A stretch of 44,596 bases of DNA from Mycolicibacterium neoaurum ATCC 25795 (GCF_000691525.1 NZ_JMDW01000027.1:1-44596); one strand, 5' to 3'; shown: positions 23,594 through 32,383, numbered from the stretch's first letter. Numbers and translations: made by a program. Notes: a model not told the origin generated them from the letters alone.

Positions 23594-24612
23594 ATAAGTT
23601 TCAGTCCTTCGGCCAGCAGCGGACCCACGGCCGCACCGACACCGCCGTGGGTATCGCCGCTCTCCCTGGCACGGAAGTCGATGCCCGCGGCGATGATGGC
23701 GATCTTGAAGTAGGCCAAAGCCATGTAGAAATCCCAGTTCTGCAGTTCCTGGCCGCTGGCCACCGCATACCGCTGCGCGAGCTCGTCGGCCGACGGCAGC
23801 AGCGGTGACGTCCATGCCGCGCGCATCCCGAGGACATCGTCGAAATTGGGGTTGCGGTACACACACATCAAGGCTGCATCCGAGAGCGGATCACCGAGTG
23901 TGGACAACTCCCAGTCCAGCACAGCCCGCACCACTGTGGGATCCGAAGCGTCCAGAATGGTGTTGTCTATGCGGTAGTCCCCGTGCACGATGGACGCCCG
24001 CGGGCTGACCGGAATGCGTTCCGCCAGAGCCGAATGCAGTCGGGTGACATCGCCGTCACGGGTGTCGTCGGCGAGGCGGACATGCTCCCATTGCGACCCC
24101 CACCGGCGCACCTGCCGTTCCAGATAGCCCTCGGCACGGCCGAAGTCACCGAGCCCGACAGCCTCGGGGTCGACGGCGTGCAGATCGGCCAGCGCCGTGA
24201 TCAACGACGTCACACAGCCGTCGATCACGCCGGCTCCGCCGGTCTGCTGCAGCGCCTCCAGTTCCGCCGCGCTACGGACCACGTTGCCGTCGACATTCTC
24301 GACCATCTGGAACGGTGCGCCCAGCACCGAGTCGTCATTGCGCATGGTGACCGCACGGGCAACCGGCACGGCGGTCCCGGCCAGCGCGGCGACCACTTTG
24401 TACTCGCGGGCCATATCGTGGGCGGACGGGGTCAGACCGTGCAGCGGCGGACGGCGCAGCACCCAGGCGGACTCGTCATCCCAGACCCGGAAGGTCAGAT
24501 TCGACCGTCCACCGGAGAGCAGTTCGGCGCGCAGCTCACCGGCGCGGGCGATGCCCTCGGCACGGAGGTGGCGATCAAGGGCGTCCAGGTCCAGGCCGTC
24601 AAGATTGGTCAC
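23590..24612 (-). CDS. Aminoglycoside-phosphotransferase-fold kinase (FadE36/ACAD10-like)
   Basis: 340 residues with the APH kinase fold: SGGRSNLTFRV (nucleotide loop), WVLRRPP, the catalytic loop IVHGDYRIDN and the metal-binding VLDWELSTLGDP. The clade corresponds to Rv3761c, named fadE36 although it lacks an acyl-CoA dehydrogenase domain. The mammalian ACAD10/11 proteins carry the same kinase domain and phosphorylate 4-hydroxy-acyl-CoAs, so a role in hydroxy-fatty-acid breakdown is a reasonable inference, not shown here. GTG 24612 begins 12 nt before the phosphatase gene's 3' end reading the same way. Confidence 0.85.
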   Translation of the reverse strand: MTNLDGLDLDALDRHLRAEGIARAGELRAELLSGGRSNLTFRVWDDESAWVLRRPPLHGLTPSAHDMAREYKVVAALAGTAVPVARAVTMRNDDSVLGAPFQMVENVDGNVVRSAAELEALQQTGGAGVIDGCVTSLITALADLHAVDPEAVGLGDFGRAEGYLERQVRRWGSQWEHVRLADDTRDGDVTRLHSALAERIPVSPRASIVHGDYRIDNTILDASDPTVVRAVLDWELSTLGDPLSDAALMCVYRNPNFDDVLGMRAAWTSPLLPSADELAQRYAVASGQELQNWDFYMALAYFKIAIIAAGIDFRARESGDTHGGVGAAVGPLLAEGLKLI

Positions 24613-24621
24613 GCGAAATGT

Positions 24622-25221
24622 TTACCACTGCGCATTTCGCGGCAGCAGATCCCATACGTGTTCGGTGCTGTTGATCGCCGCCACCGACAGTCGGCCGCTG
24701 CGCGAGGACAGCACCCGGGTGACGCCGGCATAGTCCACCTGGACCGATAACAACCGCTCGGTCTTCATGACCCGGTGCACCACTGCGTTGATGACGCCAC
24801 CGTGGCTGAAGAGGGCGACGGTGTCGTCGTGGTCCGAGCCGGCGATGATGTCCTCGATGCCCGCCCAGATCCTGGCCTGGAATGCGTCGGGATCGACGTC
24901 ACCGGGTAGCTGGCCGTTGATCAACCGCTGCAGATCCTCCTCGGAGGCCTGTTCGATCGGCGTGTAGTGCGACAACCCGTAGTCGTACTCGGCGAGTCGC
25001 TCGTCGATGTCGATACCCAGCCCTAGCGCGTCGGCCACCGGCCGTGCGGTCTGCTGCGCGCGCCGCTGCGGGCTGCTGACCAGCCGGCTGATCGGGAAAC
25101 GGTTCAGCGCCTCGGGCAGTCGCGCCGCCTGGGCGATACCGTCGGCGGACAGATCGGGATCGGAACCCGCACCGGGCTCGCTGCGTAACGGCAGCGCGTG
25201 CCGGACCAGAAGCAGTTGCAC
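24622..25221 (-). CDS. Histidine phosphatase (phosphoglycerate mutase-like) family protein
   Basis: 199 residues from GTG 25221. The catalytic phosphohistidine motif LLLVRHA is at 3-9 (His8), the second Arg is in SSPQRRAQQTA, and the proton donor/second His is in FSHGGVINAVVH. Substrate is unknown. I moved the start inward from ATG 25269 because the hexamer TATGGT (25228-25233, minus) ends exactly 6 nt before GTG 25221, and the result begins MQLLLVRHA as normal for the family. It lies between the kinase and alkylsulfatase genes on the same strand. Confidence 0.87.
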   Translation of the reverse strand: MQLLLVRHALPLRSEPGAGSDPDLSADGIAQAARLPEALNRFPISRLVSSPQRRAQQTARPVADALGLGIDIDERLAEYDYGLSHYTPIEQASEEDLQRLINGQLPGDVDPDAFQARIWAGIEDIIAGSDHDDTVALFSHGGVINAVVHRVMKTERLLSVQVDYAGVTRVLSSRSGRLSVAAINSTEHVWDLLPRNAQW

Positions 25222-25227
25222 CGTGAC

Positions 25228-25233
25228 ACCATA
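25228..25233 (-). promoter_or_regulatory. -10 hexamer TATGGT, leaderless histidine-phosphatase promoter
   Basis: Minus-strand hexamer ending 6 nt before GTG 25221; it decides the start codon of that gene. Confidence 0.55.
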
Positions 25234-25293
25234 TGGCGGGCGACCGTCGACGATCCGACCGACCGTCACCCGGCCCCGACCACCCGGTGACGG

Positions 25294-27171
25294 CTATGGG
25301 GTGATGATGTCGAAGTTCGGGTCCGGTCGGTCGAGCACCCCGAGCAGGGTGCCCAGCGCCCCGGCGTCGCCGGTGAACTCCACCCCCGGCGAGTCGCGGT
25401 CGCCGGCGGCGAAGGCCAGCAGCCTGGCCTTGGTCGCGAAGGTGACGGTGGCAGTTGCGGTCGCCGGGTCGGCCGCAACGCGCCGGTACACCAGCACCCC
25501 GTTGCGCAATGTCAGCCGGTAATCGGCGCCCAGGTCGACGAACGTCACGTCCAGCGTCAGGTCCAGATCCCAGGCGCGCGGTCCGTCGATGTTGATGGCC
25601 AGGGTGTCGAAGATCTGTTCCGGGGTCAGCTGGGCCAGCATGGTGGGCGCCGTCGTGGTGGTCGGGGTGCCGAAGTTGCCCTCGCGCAATTCGGTTGCCC
25701 CGGAGAGGAAAAAGTTCCGCCATACCGCGTTTTCGGCACCGTAGGCCAACTGCTCCAGGGTGTCGGCATACAGTTCGCGCGCCGCCGCATGGTGTTCATC
25801 GGCGAAGATGGCATGGTCCAGAAGGGTTGCCGCCCAACGATAATCTCCGGACTCGAAAGCGGTACGCGCGATGTCGACCACCCGGTCCAACCCACCCATC
25901 GCCTCGACATAGCGCGGGGCGGCGGCCTCGGGCGGGTGCTGCCAGAGCCGGGCCGGGTTACCGTCGAACCAACCCATGTAACGCTGGTAGACCGCCTTGA
26001 CGTTGTGGCTGACCGAACCGTAGTAACCGTGCGTGTGCCACGCCTTCTCCAGCGCAGGCGGCAGCTGGAACGTCTCGGCGATCTCGATACCGGTGAACCC
26101 CTTATTCAGCTGTCGCAACGTCTGGTCGTGCAGATAGGAGTACAGATCTCGTTGTAGCGAAAGGTATTCCACGATGTTCTCGCGCCCCCAGGTGGGCCAG
26201 TGGTGGGATGCGAAGACGACGTCGGTGCGGTCGCCGAAGGAGTCGATGGCCTCGGTCAAGTACCCGGCCCAACCGTGCGGATCGCGCACCAGGGCGCCGC
26301 GCAGGGTGAGCAGGTTGTGCAGATTGTGGGTGGCATTCTCGGCCATGCACAGCGCGCGGAACTGCGGGAAGTAGAAATGCATCTCGGCGGGGGCCTCGGT
26401 GCCCGGTGCCATCTGGAACTCGATCTGCACACCGTCGACGGTGTGGGTCTCGCCGGTGCTGCGCACGTCGATGGTGGGAACGATCAGGGCCACCTCGCCG
26501 AGCGAGGGCGCCTGCCCGAGACCACACCCCACCTGGCCCTGTGGCCCCCGCGCCAGCACCGCGCCGTACATGTAGGCCGCCCGGCGGGTCATCGCCGTGC
26601 CGGCGTACACGTTCTCCTGCACGGCGTGTTCGACAAACCCCTCCGGCGCCAGCACCTGGACGCGGCCGGCGTCGACGTCGGCCTGGCTGGTCACCCCGAG
26701 CACGCCGCCGAAGTGGTCGACGTGACTGTGGGTGTAGATGACCGCGGTGACGACGCGCTCGCCGCGGTGCGCACGGTAGAGCGCCAGGGCTGCCGCAGCG
26801 GTTTCGGTCGACACCAACGGGTCGATGACGATGACCCCGGTGTCGCCCTCGATGAAGCTGATGTTGGACAGGTCGAGCCCGCGCACCTGGTAGATGCCCT
26901 CGACCACTTCGTAGAGCCCCTGCTTGATACAGAGTTGGGATTGCCGCCACAGGCTGGGGTGCACGCTGTCGGGCGCATCGGCCGCCAGGAACCCGTAACT
27001 GTCGTTGTCCCACACGACCTTCCCACCGGCTCCGGTGACCACACCGGGTTCCAGCGCGCCGATGAAGCCGCGGTCGGCGTCCGCGAAATCGCGGTTGTCC
27101 TCGAAGGGCAGGGTGTCCCGGTGCGCGCGGTTGGCGGCGGCGATGAGATCGCTGGGCGGCTTGGAGTTCAT
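25294..27171 (-). CDS. Alkylsulfatase of the metallo-beta-lactamase superfamily (SdsA1-like)
   Basis: 625 residues, equal in size to M. tuberculosis Rv3762c. The zinc motif THSHVDH is at 147-153. A central helical dimerisation region follows (about 380-500), then a C-terminal SCP2-like domain (about 510-625) containing LTPEQIFDTLAINIDG. SdsA1-type enzymes hydrolyse primary alkyl sulfates such as SDS, with the SCP2-like domain holding the alkyl chain. No signal peptide is seen, so it is probably cytosolic, unlike Pseudomonas SdsA1. ATG 27171 gives the usual N-terminus MNSKPPSDLI. Confidence 0.9.
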   Translation of the reverse strand: MNSKPPSDLIAAANRAHRDTLPFEDNRDFADADRGFIGALEPGVVTGAGGKVVWDNDSYGFLAADAPDSVHPSLWRQSQLCIKQGLYEVVEGIYQVRGLDLSNISFIEGDTGVIVIDPLVSTETAAAALALYRAHRGERVVTAVIYTHSHVDHFGGVLGVTSQADVDAGRVQVLAPEGFVEHAVQENVYAGTAMTRRAAYMYGAVLARGPQGQVGCGLGQAPSLGEVALIVPTIDVRSTGETHTVDGVQIEFQMAPGTEAPAEMHFYFPQFRALCMAENATHNLHNLLTLRGALVRDPHGWAGYLTEAIDSFGDRTDVVFASHHWPTWGRENIVEYLSLQRDLYSYLHDQTLRQLNKGFTGIEIAETFQLPPALEKAWHTHGYYGSVSHNVKAVYQRYMGWFDGNPARLWQHPPEAAAPRYVEAMGGLDRVVDIARTAFESGDYRWAATLLDHAIFADEHHAAARELYADTLEQLAYGAENAVWRNFFLSGATELREGNFGTPTTTTAPTMLAQLTPEQIFDTLAINIDGPRAWDLDLTLDVTFVDLGADYRLTLRNGVLVYRRVAADPATATATVTFATKARLLAFAAGDRDSPGVEFTGDAGALGTLLGVLDRPDPNFDIITP

Positions 27172-27208
27172 GCCCGTGAGACTGCCACGCAGTAGCGGCG
27201 TGCGAGCG

Positions 27209-27718
27209 CTATCGAACCAGTTTGTGCAGTTCGACCGGGCCCAGCACACCGTCGGCCAGTTCGGCCGTCATATAGGTGCAGTGCGGCTGCCGTCGACGGT
27301 CGGTGGGTGAGCCGGGATTGAGCAACCGCAGCGTCCCGCCGCCCGGCCTGTCGACGGTGGTATCCCAGGGGATGTGGCTGTGTCCGAACACCAGGACGTC
27401 GGTATCGGGATAGGCGCGCGCCATGCGATTGTCCCGACCGGCCGCCGCACCGGTCTCGTGCGTCACGGTGAAGTGCAATCCGTCCAGGACGATATCGGCG
27501 CGTTCCGGCAAACGCGCCCGCAACTCGTCGCCGTCGTTGTTGCCCCAGCACGCGATCAGCTGCCGTGCCCGGTCGGACAACCGGTCCAACAGCTCGACCT
27601 CGATCCAGTCCCCGGCATGGAACACGACATCGGCCACCTCGACCGCGGCCCACACCTCGGCAGGCATATCGCGGGCGCGGGAGGGCAGATGGGTGTCTGA
27701 GATCAGCAGCAGCCGCAC
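27209..27718 (-). CDS. YfcE/MJ0936-type metallophosphoesterase
   Basis: 169 residues with a complete calcineurin-like phosphoesterase motif set: SDTHLP (Asp8, His10), HAGDW, CWGNND and GHSHIP. Small stand-alone members hydrolyse phosphodiesters in vitro; the natural substrate is unknown. GTG 27718 is chosen because TACCCT (27726-27731, minus) ends 7 nt before it and the product starts directly with the first beta-strand. The gene diverges from the GGDEF-EAL gene. Whether it acts on a cyclic nucleotide is only suggested by that neighbour. Confidence 0.88.
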   Translation of the reverse strand: MRLLLISDTHLPSRARDMPAEVWAAVEVADVVFHAGDWIEVELLDRLSDRARQLIACWGNNDGDELRARLPERADIVLDGLHFTVTHETGAAAGRDNRMARAYPDTDVLVFGHSHIPWDTTVDRPGGGTLRLLNPGSPTDRRRQPHCTYMTAELADGVLGPVELHKLVR

Positions 27719-27725
27719 CGGTACG

Positions 27726-27731
27726 AGGGTA
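27726..27731 (-). promoter_or_regulatory. -10 hexamer TACCCT, leaderless phosphoesterase promoter
   Basis: Minus-strand hexamer ending 7 nt before GTG 27718. Confidence 0.5.
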
Positions 27732-27802
27732 GCGCAACGCGCGTGAAGCGAGTTGCTGGAGGGACTGCCACGAAATGCCGTCTCAACAGCCAAAACTCGC
27801 TC

Positions 27803-27808
27803 TAAACT
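27803..27808 (+). promoter_or_regulatory. -10 hexamer TAAACT, leaderless GGDEF-EAL promoter
   Basis: Ends 7 nt before ATG 27816. An 8-bp inverted repeat, AGCGAGTT (27747-27754) with AACTCGCT (27794-27801), ends just before it and may be an operator. Confidence 0.5.
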
Positions 27809-27815
27809 GCATGTA

Positions 27816-30158
27816 ATGCCCACTTCCAGAACGAACTTCGGTTACGCCACAGGTGTGGCGGTTTACCTGCTGTTCGTTTGCTGGTTGATTCTCGGTTGGG
27901 GCGGACCGCAGGTAACGGCAACCGTCGGGTCGCTCGGCTTCGTTGCGTTCTGTGCAGCAACGTGCGCGTGTACGGTTGCCGCGGCCATATCCGGCCGCGG
28001 CAGCATCCGGCTGGCATGGTCGGCGATGACCGTCGGCTTCCTCGGTTGGGTCCTCGGAAGTACCGTCGATGCCTACTACGAGGTGCTCCTCCACCAGGCG
28101 CCACCGTTCCCCTCTATCGCCGATATCGGATACCTCGCGCTGCCGCTGTCGGTGGTGGTGGTGTGGCTGCTGCGCACCACCACGGACCCGCTGTCGATGT
28201 TCCGTCAGTTGATGGACGGTCTGGTGATCGCGTCGGCGCTGTTCGTGGTGGTGTGGGTGGCGGTGCTCGACCGCCTCTTCACCATCGGTGAGCGCAGCAC
28301 CGTGGACGCCGTGCTCACTGCCGTCTACCCCATCTCAGCGCTCACCATGGTGACGCTGTCGATGTTGGTGCTGACCGTCGTTCGCCCCGGGCGGCGTCAG
28401 GTGCTCGGTCTGTTCACCACCGGACTGGCCGCCATCGCCCTCGGGGAGGTCGCCGAGCTGTACGTCCAGATACACGACGACGTCGACGCCACCAGCGTGT
28501 TCCCGATCATCAGCAAGGTGACCGGGCTGCTGATGGTCTCGGCCGGCGCCTATATGTCGGCCCAGGACATCCGGACACCGCGCCGCGACGACCCCCGCCC
28601 GTCACCGATGACCATCATCTGGCTGCCCTACGCGCCCATGCCCTTCGCGGTCATCGCGGCGGTGGCACACCTGTGGCCCGACCCCGACATCCGGCCGGTG
28701 CTGCTCGGCTCGACGATCCTGGTGATATCGGCACTGATCCGGCAACTGACGGTCCTGGTGGAAAACCGCCGCCTGCTCGACGAGGTGGCCGCCCACGCGT
28801 TCCAGGACCCGCTGACCGGACTGGCCAACCGGCTGCTGTTCACCGACCGACTCGAACAGGCCGTCGCCGGGCAACGCCGCGGCGGACGCCCCACTGCGGT
28901 GCTCTCGCTGGACCTCGACGACTTCAAGCTCGTCAACGACAACCTGGGTCACCATTCCGGAGACGAGTTGCTGCGCGATATCGCCGGACGGTTGGTGGCC
29001 TGTCTGCCTTCCGGCCAGACGGTGGCACGTCTCGGTGGTGACGAGTTCGCGGTCATCATCGAGGACGGTTCGCCATCTGCTGAAGAGGTTGCCGCGGCGG
29101 TGGTCCACGCCTTCGACGAGGTGTTCGATCTCGGTGGGCACGAGGTGTACATCCGACCCAGCATCGGCCTGGCCGTGGCGAGCCGGACCGACGATGTTCC
29201 CGTCGGCACCGAGGAACTTCTTCGGCAGGCCGATATCGCGATGTACGTGGCGAAGCGCTCCGGCATCGGCGGCGTGCAGGTGTACACCGCCGGAATGGAA
29301 CTCGCCGACGCCGGCACCCGCTGGGAGGAGGACACCGCGCCGACCCGGATGGTGCCGGAGATCACCCTGCTCGGACAGTTGCGCCGGGTCGTCGACAGTG
29401 GGGCGCTGCGCCTGGCCTATCAACCGCAGATATCCCTGGCCACGGGCGAGATGATCGGTGTCGAGGCACTGGTGCGTTGGCCACATCCTGAACTCGGGGT
29501 TCTCACCCCGAACCAGTTCCTGCCGCTGATACGCCGCAGCGGATTGATGGGAGCGATGACCGACCTGGTGGTGGAGCAGGCCGCCCGCGACGCGGCGGCC
29601 TGGCATCGGCTCGGTGGTCGGGAGATTCCGGTGTCGGTCAACCTGTTCGCACCGTCGTTCGACGACGCCACGCTGCCCGAACGCATCGGCGCGGTGCTGG
29701 CCCGGCACGGATTGACCCCGACGTCGATGACGATCGAGATCACCGAGCATTACCTGCTGGCCAATGTGCGGCAGGCACGCAACGTCATCGAACAGCTTCG
29801 GGCGGCCGGATTCCGGGTGTCCATCGACGATTTCGGCAGCGGCTACGCCACCATGAGCTACCTGCGCGACCTCCCGGTCGACGAGCTGAAACTGGATCGG
29901 CACTTCGTGTCGCCGATGCTGAGCAACACCAGGGCGGCGGCCATCGTGCACTCCATCGTCGCGCTCGCCCACACCCTTGGCATCACCAGCGTCGCCGAAG
30001 GGGTCGCCGACGCCGATACCGCAGAGCTGCTGCGCGGTTACGGTTGCGCGGTGGCCCAGGGCACATACTTCGGCGAGGCGGTCTACGCCGAGGAGTTGCC
30101 GGTGACCGAGCGCGGTATCACCGGGCCTGCCCAAGAAGCTCCGCCATCCGCGGTATGA
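27816..30158 (+). CDS. Membrane-bound cyclic-di-GMP protein with GGDEF and EAL domains
   Basis: 780 residues. About eight hydrophobic segments (10-310) form a membrane sensor region; the GGDEF domain runs about 325-490 with an intact GGDEF signature (407-411), and the EAL domain about 520-770 with EAL at 550-552. EAL metal and substrate residues look largely conserved: Asn in VNLFAP, Glu in EITEH, the Asp pair in IDDFG, Lys in ELKLDR and Glu in VAEGV. No RxxD inhibitory site precedes GGDEF. Both synthesis and breakdown of c-di-GMP are therefore possible from one protein, as reported for the bifunctional enzymes of M. smegmatis and M. tuberculosis. Its last 41 bp overlap the end of the opposing gene. 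Confidence 0.92.
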   Translation: MPTSRTNFGYATGVAVYLLFVCWLILGWGGPQVTATVGSLGFVAFCAATCACTVAAAISGRGSIRLAWSAMTVGFLGWVLGSTVDAYYEVLLHQAPPFPSIADIGYLALPLSVVVVWLLRTTTDPLSMFRQLMDGLVIASALFVVVWVAVLDRLFTIGERSTVDAVLTAVYPISALTMVTLSMLVLTVVRPGRRQVLGLFTTGLAAIALGEVAELYVQIHDDVDATSVFPIISKVTGLLMVSAGAYMSAQDIRTPRRDDPRPSPMTIIWLPYAPMPFAVIAAVAHLWPDPDIRPVLLGSTILVISALIRQLTVLVENRRLLDEVAAHAFQDPLTGLANRLLFTDRLEQAVAGQRRGGRPTAVLSLDLDDFKLVNDNLGHHSGDELLRDIAGRLVACLPSGQTVARLGGDEFAVIIEDGSPSAEEVAAAVVHAFDEVFDLGGHEVYIRPSIGLAVASRTDDVPVGTEELLRQADIAMYVAKRSGIGGVQVYTAGMELADAGTRWEEDTAPTRMVPEITLLGQLRRVVDSGALRLAYQPQISLATGEMIGVEALVRWPHPELGVLTPNQFLPLIRRSGLMGAMTDLVVEQAARDAAAWHRLGGREIPVSVNLFAPSFDDATLPERIGAVLARHGLTPTSMTIEITEHYLLANVRQARNVIEQLRAAGFRVSIDDFGSGYATMSYLRDLPVDELKLDRHFVSPMLSNTRAAAIVHSIVALAHTLGITSVAEGVADADTAELLRGYGCAVAQGTYFGEAVYAEELPVTERGITGPAQEAPPSAV

Positions 30159-30507
30159 CGGCCTGCAGCCCCTTCAGCGGTCGGATCATCACCTTGAAGG
30201 ACGCGATCTTGCCCTCGTCGTTCCAGTGGATCATGTCGATACCGTCGACCGTCACACCGTCGACGGTGGCCTGGAACGCGAGGATGGCCGAACGGTCGCT
30301 CTCCCACTGCTCGACATAGCGGAAGTCGGTACCCCCGAAAAGCTGTGCCGCGGCGTTCAGATACGTGGCGGTCAGCGCCTTGCCCCGTTGTGGGGTGAAC
30401 ACCGCCGGGGAGTAGAAGACGGCATCGTCGGCGAGCTGGTCGTCGAGGACCGCGGGGTCGTGGTCGGTCATGAACTCGATCCAACGTTCCAGATGCGGAG
30501 AACACAT
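30118..30507 (-). CDS. NTF2/SnoaL-fold protein
   Basis: 129 residues with the SnoaL-like pattern: N-terminal helix with HLERWIEFM, then LADDAVFYSPAVFTPQRGK and later strands with IDMIHWNDEGKIASFKVMIRP. Members are small cone-shaped enzymes or ligand binders; no function can be assigned. It converges with the GGDEF-EAL gene (41-bp overlap) and starts 19 bp from the tRNA-Arg gene. CAGTAT, 6 nt before ATG 30507, is a partial -10 match. Confidence 0.82.
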   Translation of the reverse strand: MCSPHLERWIEFMTDHDPAVLDDQLADDAVFYSPAVFTPQRGKALTATYLNAAAQLFGGTDFRYVEQWESDRSAILAFQATVDGVTVDGIDMIHWNDEGKIASFKVMIRPLKGLQAVIPRMAELLGQAR

Positions 30508-30525
30508 GCCTGCATACTGCCTGAG

Positions 30526-30598
30526 TGCGCCCGAAGGGATTCGAACCCCTAACCTTCTGATCCGTAGTCAGATGCTCTATCCGTTGAGCTACGGGCGC
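30526..30598 (-). tRNA. tRNA-Arg (anticodon ACG)
   Basis: 73-nt minus-strand cloverleaf: acceptor GCGCCCG with CGGGCGC, anticodon stem TCTGA/TCAGA with loop CTACGGA (anticodon ACG), T-loop GTTCGAATC, discriminator A. CCA is not encoded. A34 is the expected TadA target, which lets it read CGU, CGC and CGA. Confidence 0.96.
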
Positions 30599-30639
30599 CT
30601 GGTCGTGCTATTCAATTCGGTACTGCTGGTCAAACTCGG

Positions 30640-30728
30640 CGGAGGCGAGAGGATTTGAACCTCCGGTCCCCGGTAAGGGGGACAACTCATTAGCAGTGAG
30701 TCCCATTCGGCCGCTCTGGCACGCCTCC
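30640..30728 (-). tRNA. tRNA-Ser (anticodon GCT)
   Basis: 89-nt class-II cloverleaf on the minus strand: acceptor GGAGGCG with CGCCTCC, anticodon stem ACTCA/TGAGT with loop CTGCTAA (anticodon GCT), and a long variable arm. CCA is not encoded. It decodes AGU/AGC. TACCCT lies 11 nt upstream of the 5' end, so a short leader is expected. Confidence 0.96.
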
Positions 30729-30822
30729 TGAACGATCTGAGGGTACCGGACCCCCGGAACCGCCGAGCGCACAGATTACACAGGCTGCACGGCGGAAGGC
30801 AAAGCGCGAGTACGCGCACCCC

Positions 30823-30828
30823 TAGAAT
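30823..30828 (+). promoter_or_regulatory. -10 hexamer TAGAAT, leaderless pat promoter
   Basis: Ends 6 nt before GTG 30835. Confidence 0.6.
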
Positions 30829-30834
30829 GGCTGG

Positions 30835-31905
30835 GTGACCGCCCGTCTGCGACCCGAGTTGGCCGACCTCCCCGCCTACACCCCCGGTCGCACGGTGCCC
30901 GGCGCCATCAAGATCGCCAGCAACGAAACAGTCGACGGTCCGCTGCCCGGTGTGCTGGATGCGATCAGCGCCGCCGCCGCCGGTATCAACCGCTATCCCG
31001 ACAACGGTTACCTCGATCTGCGTGAGCGGTTGGCCAAGCACGTGGACGATGGGGCATTCGCCCCGGAGAACATCTCGGTGGGCGCCGGGTCGGTGAGCCT
31101 GTGTCAGCAGCTCGTCCAGATCACCTCGACCGTCGGCGACGAGGTGATCTTCGGTTGGCGCAGCTTCGAGATCTACCCGCTGCAGATCCGCACCGCGGGT
31201 GCGACGCCGGTGCCGGTGCCGCTGAAGGACCAGACCCACGATCTGGACGCCATGCTGGCCGCCGTCACCGACCGCACCCGGTTGATCTTCGTGTGCAATC
31301 CGAACAACCCGACCTCGACCGTCGTCGACCCTGACGCGCTGGAGGCCTTCGTGGCCGCCGTCCGCTCGGACATCCTGATCGTCATCGACGAGGCCTACGT
31401 CGAGTACATCCGCGACGGCCTGCTGCCCGACAGCCTCGGCCTTGTCAAGCGTTACCCGAATGTGGTTGTGCTGCGCACCTTCTCGAAGGCCTACGGGCTG
31501 GCGGGCCTGCGCATCGGCTATGCCGTCGCCGACCCGGATATCGTCACCGCGCTGGGCAAGGTGTACGTGCCGTTCACCGCCACGACCATCTCCCAGGCCG
31601 CGGCCATCGCATCGCTGGACGCCGCCGACGAACTACTGGCCCGCACCGACGCGGTGGTGGCCGAACGGGCAAGGGTGAGCGCGGCACTGCGGGAGATGGG
31701 CTATGAACTGCCGCCTTCGCAGGCCAACTTCGTCTGGTTGGTCATCCCGGGGCGCACGGACGATTTCACCAACGCCGCCGCCGACAATCGGCTCCTGGTC
31801 CGGCCCTACGGCCAGGACGGCGTCCGGGTGACGGTGGCCGCACCGCACGAGAACGACGCGTTCCTCGCGTTCGCCCAGCAGTGGATCCGAGGTGAGCGGT
31901 CGTGA
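30835..31905 (+). CDS. pat: Aromatic/histidinol-phosphate aminotransferase Pat (HisC2)
   Basis: 356-residue fold-type-I PLP aminotransferase, highly similar to Rv3772. It begins TARLRPELA; the substrate region reads SNETV, the NPNNPTSTV motif is present, the PLP-binding Asp-x-Ala-Tyr is in IDEAYVEY, and the Schiff-base Lys218 lies in TFSKAYGLAGLRIGY. Rv3772 and its relatives transaminate phenylpyruvate and 4-hydroxyphenylpyruvate, the latter being the TyrA product, besides weak HisC activity. The stop overlaps the GTG of the lipoprotein gene (GTGA). Confidence 0.93.
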   Translation: MTARLRPELADLPAYTPGRTVPGAIKIASNETVDGPLPGVLDAISAAAAGINRYPDNGYLDLRERLAKHVDDGAFAPENISVGAGSVSLCQQLVQITSTVGDEVIFGWRSFEIYPLQIRTAGATPVPVPLKDQTHDLDAMLAAVTDRTRLIFVCNPNNPTSTVVDPDALEAFVAAVRSDILIVIDEAYVEYIRDGLLPDSLGLVKRYPNVVVLRTFSKAYGLAGLRIGYAVADPDIVTALGKVYVPFTATTISQAAAIASLDAADELLARTDAVVAERARVSAALREMGYELPPSQANFVWLVIPGRTDDFTNAAADNRLLVRPYGQDGVRVTVAAPHENDAFLAFAQQWIRGERS

Positions 31906-32360
31906 CGCGGGCGACCAGGCGGGCGACGAAGGTGGCGGGCAGTGCGCTGATCGCGCTGGGGCTGCTGGCCGGCTGCGGACGCACCACCGAGGGCACCGTC
32001 GCGATGACCACCGAGCCCGGTCCGCCGCTGACCACCACGACCAGTGCCCGTCCGCCGGTCATCCCTGGTCTGCCGGAGATTCCCGGCCTGCCCGATATCA
32101 CCATCCCGGGATTCCCCACCCGAGGCTCCAACGTCCCCGATGTCCCGCCGCCACCCGATGCCCTGACGATGACGTGCGCGGATTACAACCAGCTCGACGA
32201 GGCCAACCAGAAGGCCGTCGTCAACGCGATCCTCAAGGGCGAGCAGTCGATCCTGGGCCCGGACAACATCGAGATCGCCACGTCGCTCGCCGATGCGGTG
32301 TGCCAGTTCCTGACCGGCAGCACAGTGCGTGAAGTGCTGCTGGGTGGCCCCGTCCCCTAG
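31902..32360 (+). CDS. Mycobacterial lipoprotein with Pro-rich linker
   Basis: 152 residues. The lipoprotein signal ends LLAGC (Cys25). A Thr/Pro-rich linker (about 30-90) containing repeated PGLP units leads to a small helical domain (about 95-150) with MTCADYNQLDEANQ and VCQFL, whose two cysteines may form a disulfide. I recognise the pattern as a mycobacterial lipoprotein type, possibly HdeA-like, but cannot name a function. GTG 31902 overlaps the pat stop, so it is coupled to an aminotransferase gene with which it has no obvious functional link. Confidence 0.75.
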   Translation: MTRATRRATKVAGSALIALGLLAGCGRTTEGTVAMTTEPGPPLTTTTSARPPVIPGLPEIPGLPDITIPGFPTRGSNVPDVPPPPDALTMTCADYNQLDEANQKAVVNAILKGEQSILGPDNIEIATSLADAVCQFLTGSTVREVLLGGPVP

Positions 32361-32377
32361 GCATCCGCACCCGGGGT

Positions 32378-32383
32378 TAGCCT
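32378..32383 (+). promoter_or_regulatory. -10 hexamer TAGCCT, leaderless echA21 promoter
   Basis: Ends 6 nt before ATG 32390. Confidence 0.55.

Noticed and set aside
24613..24621. Kinase, phosphatase and alkylsulfatase genes as one operon
   Set aside because: They are close on one strand, but the phosphatase has its own -10 at the exact leaderless distance, so a single transcript is not supported.
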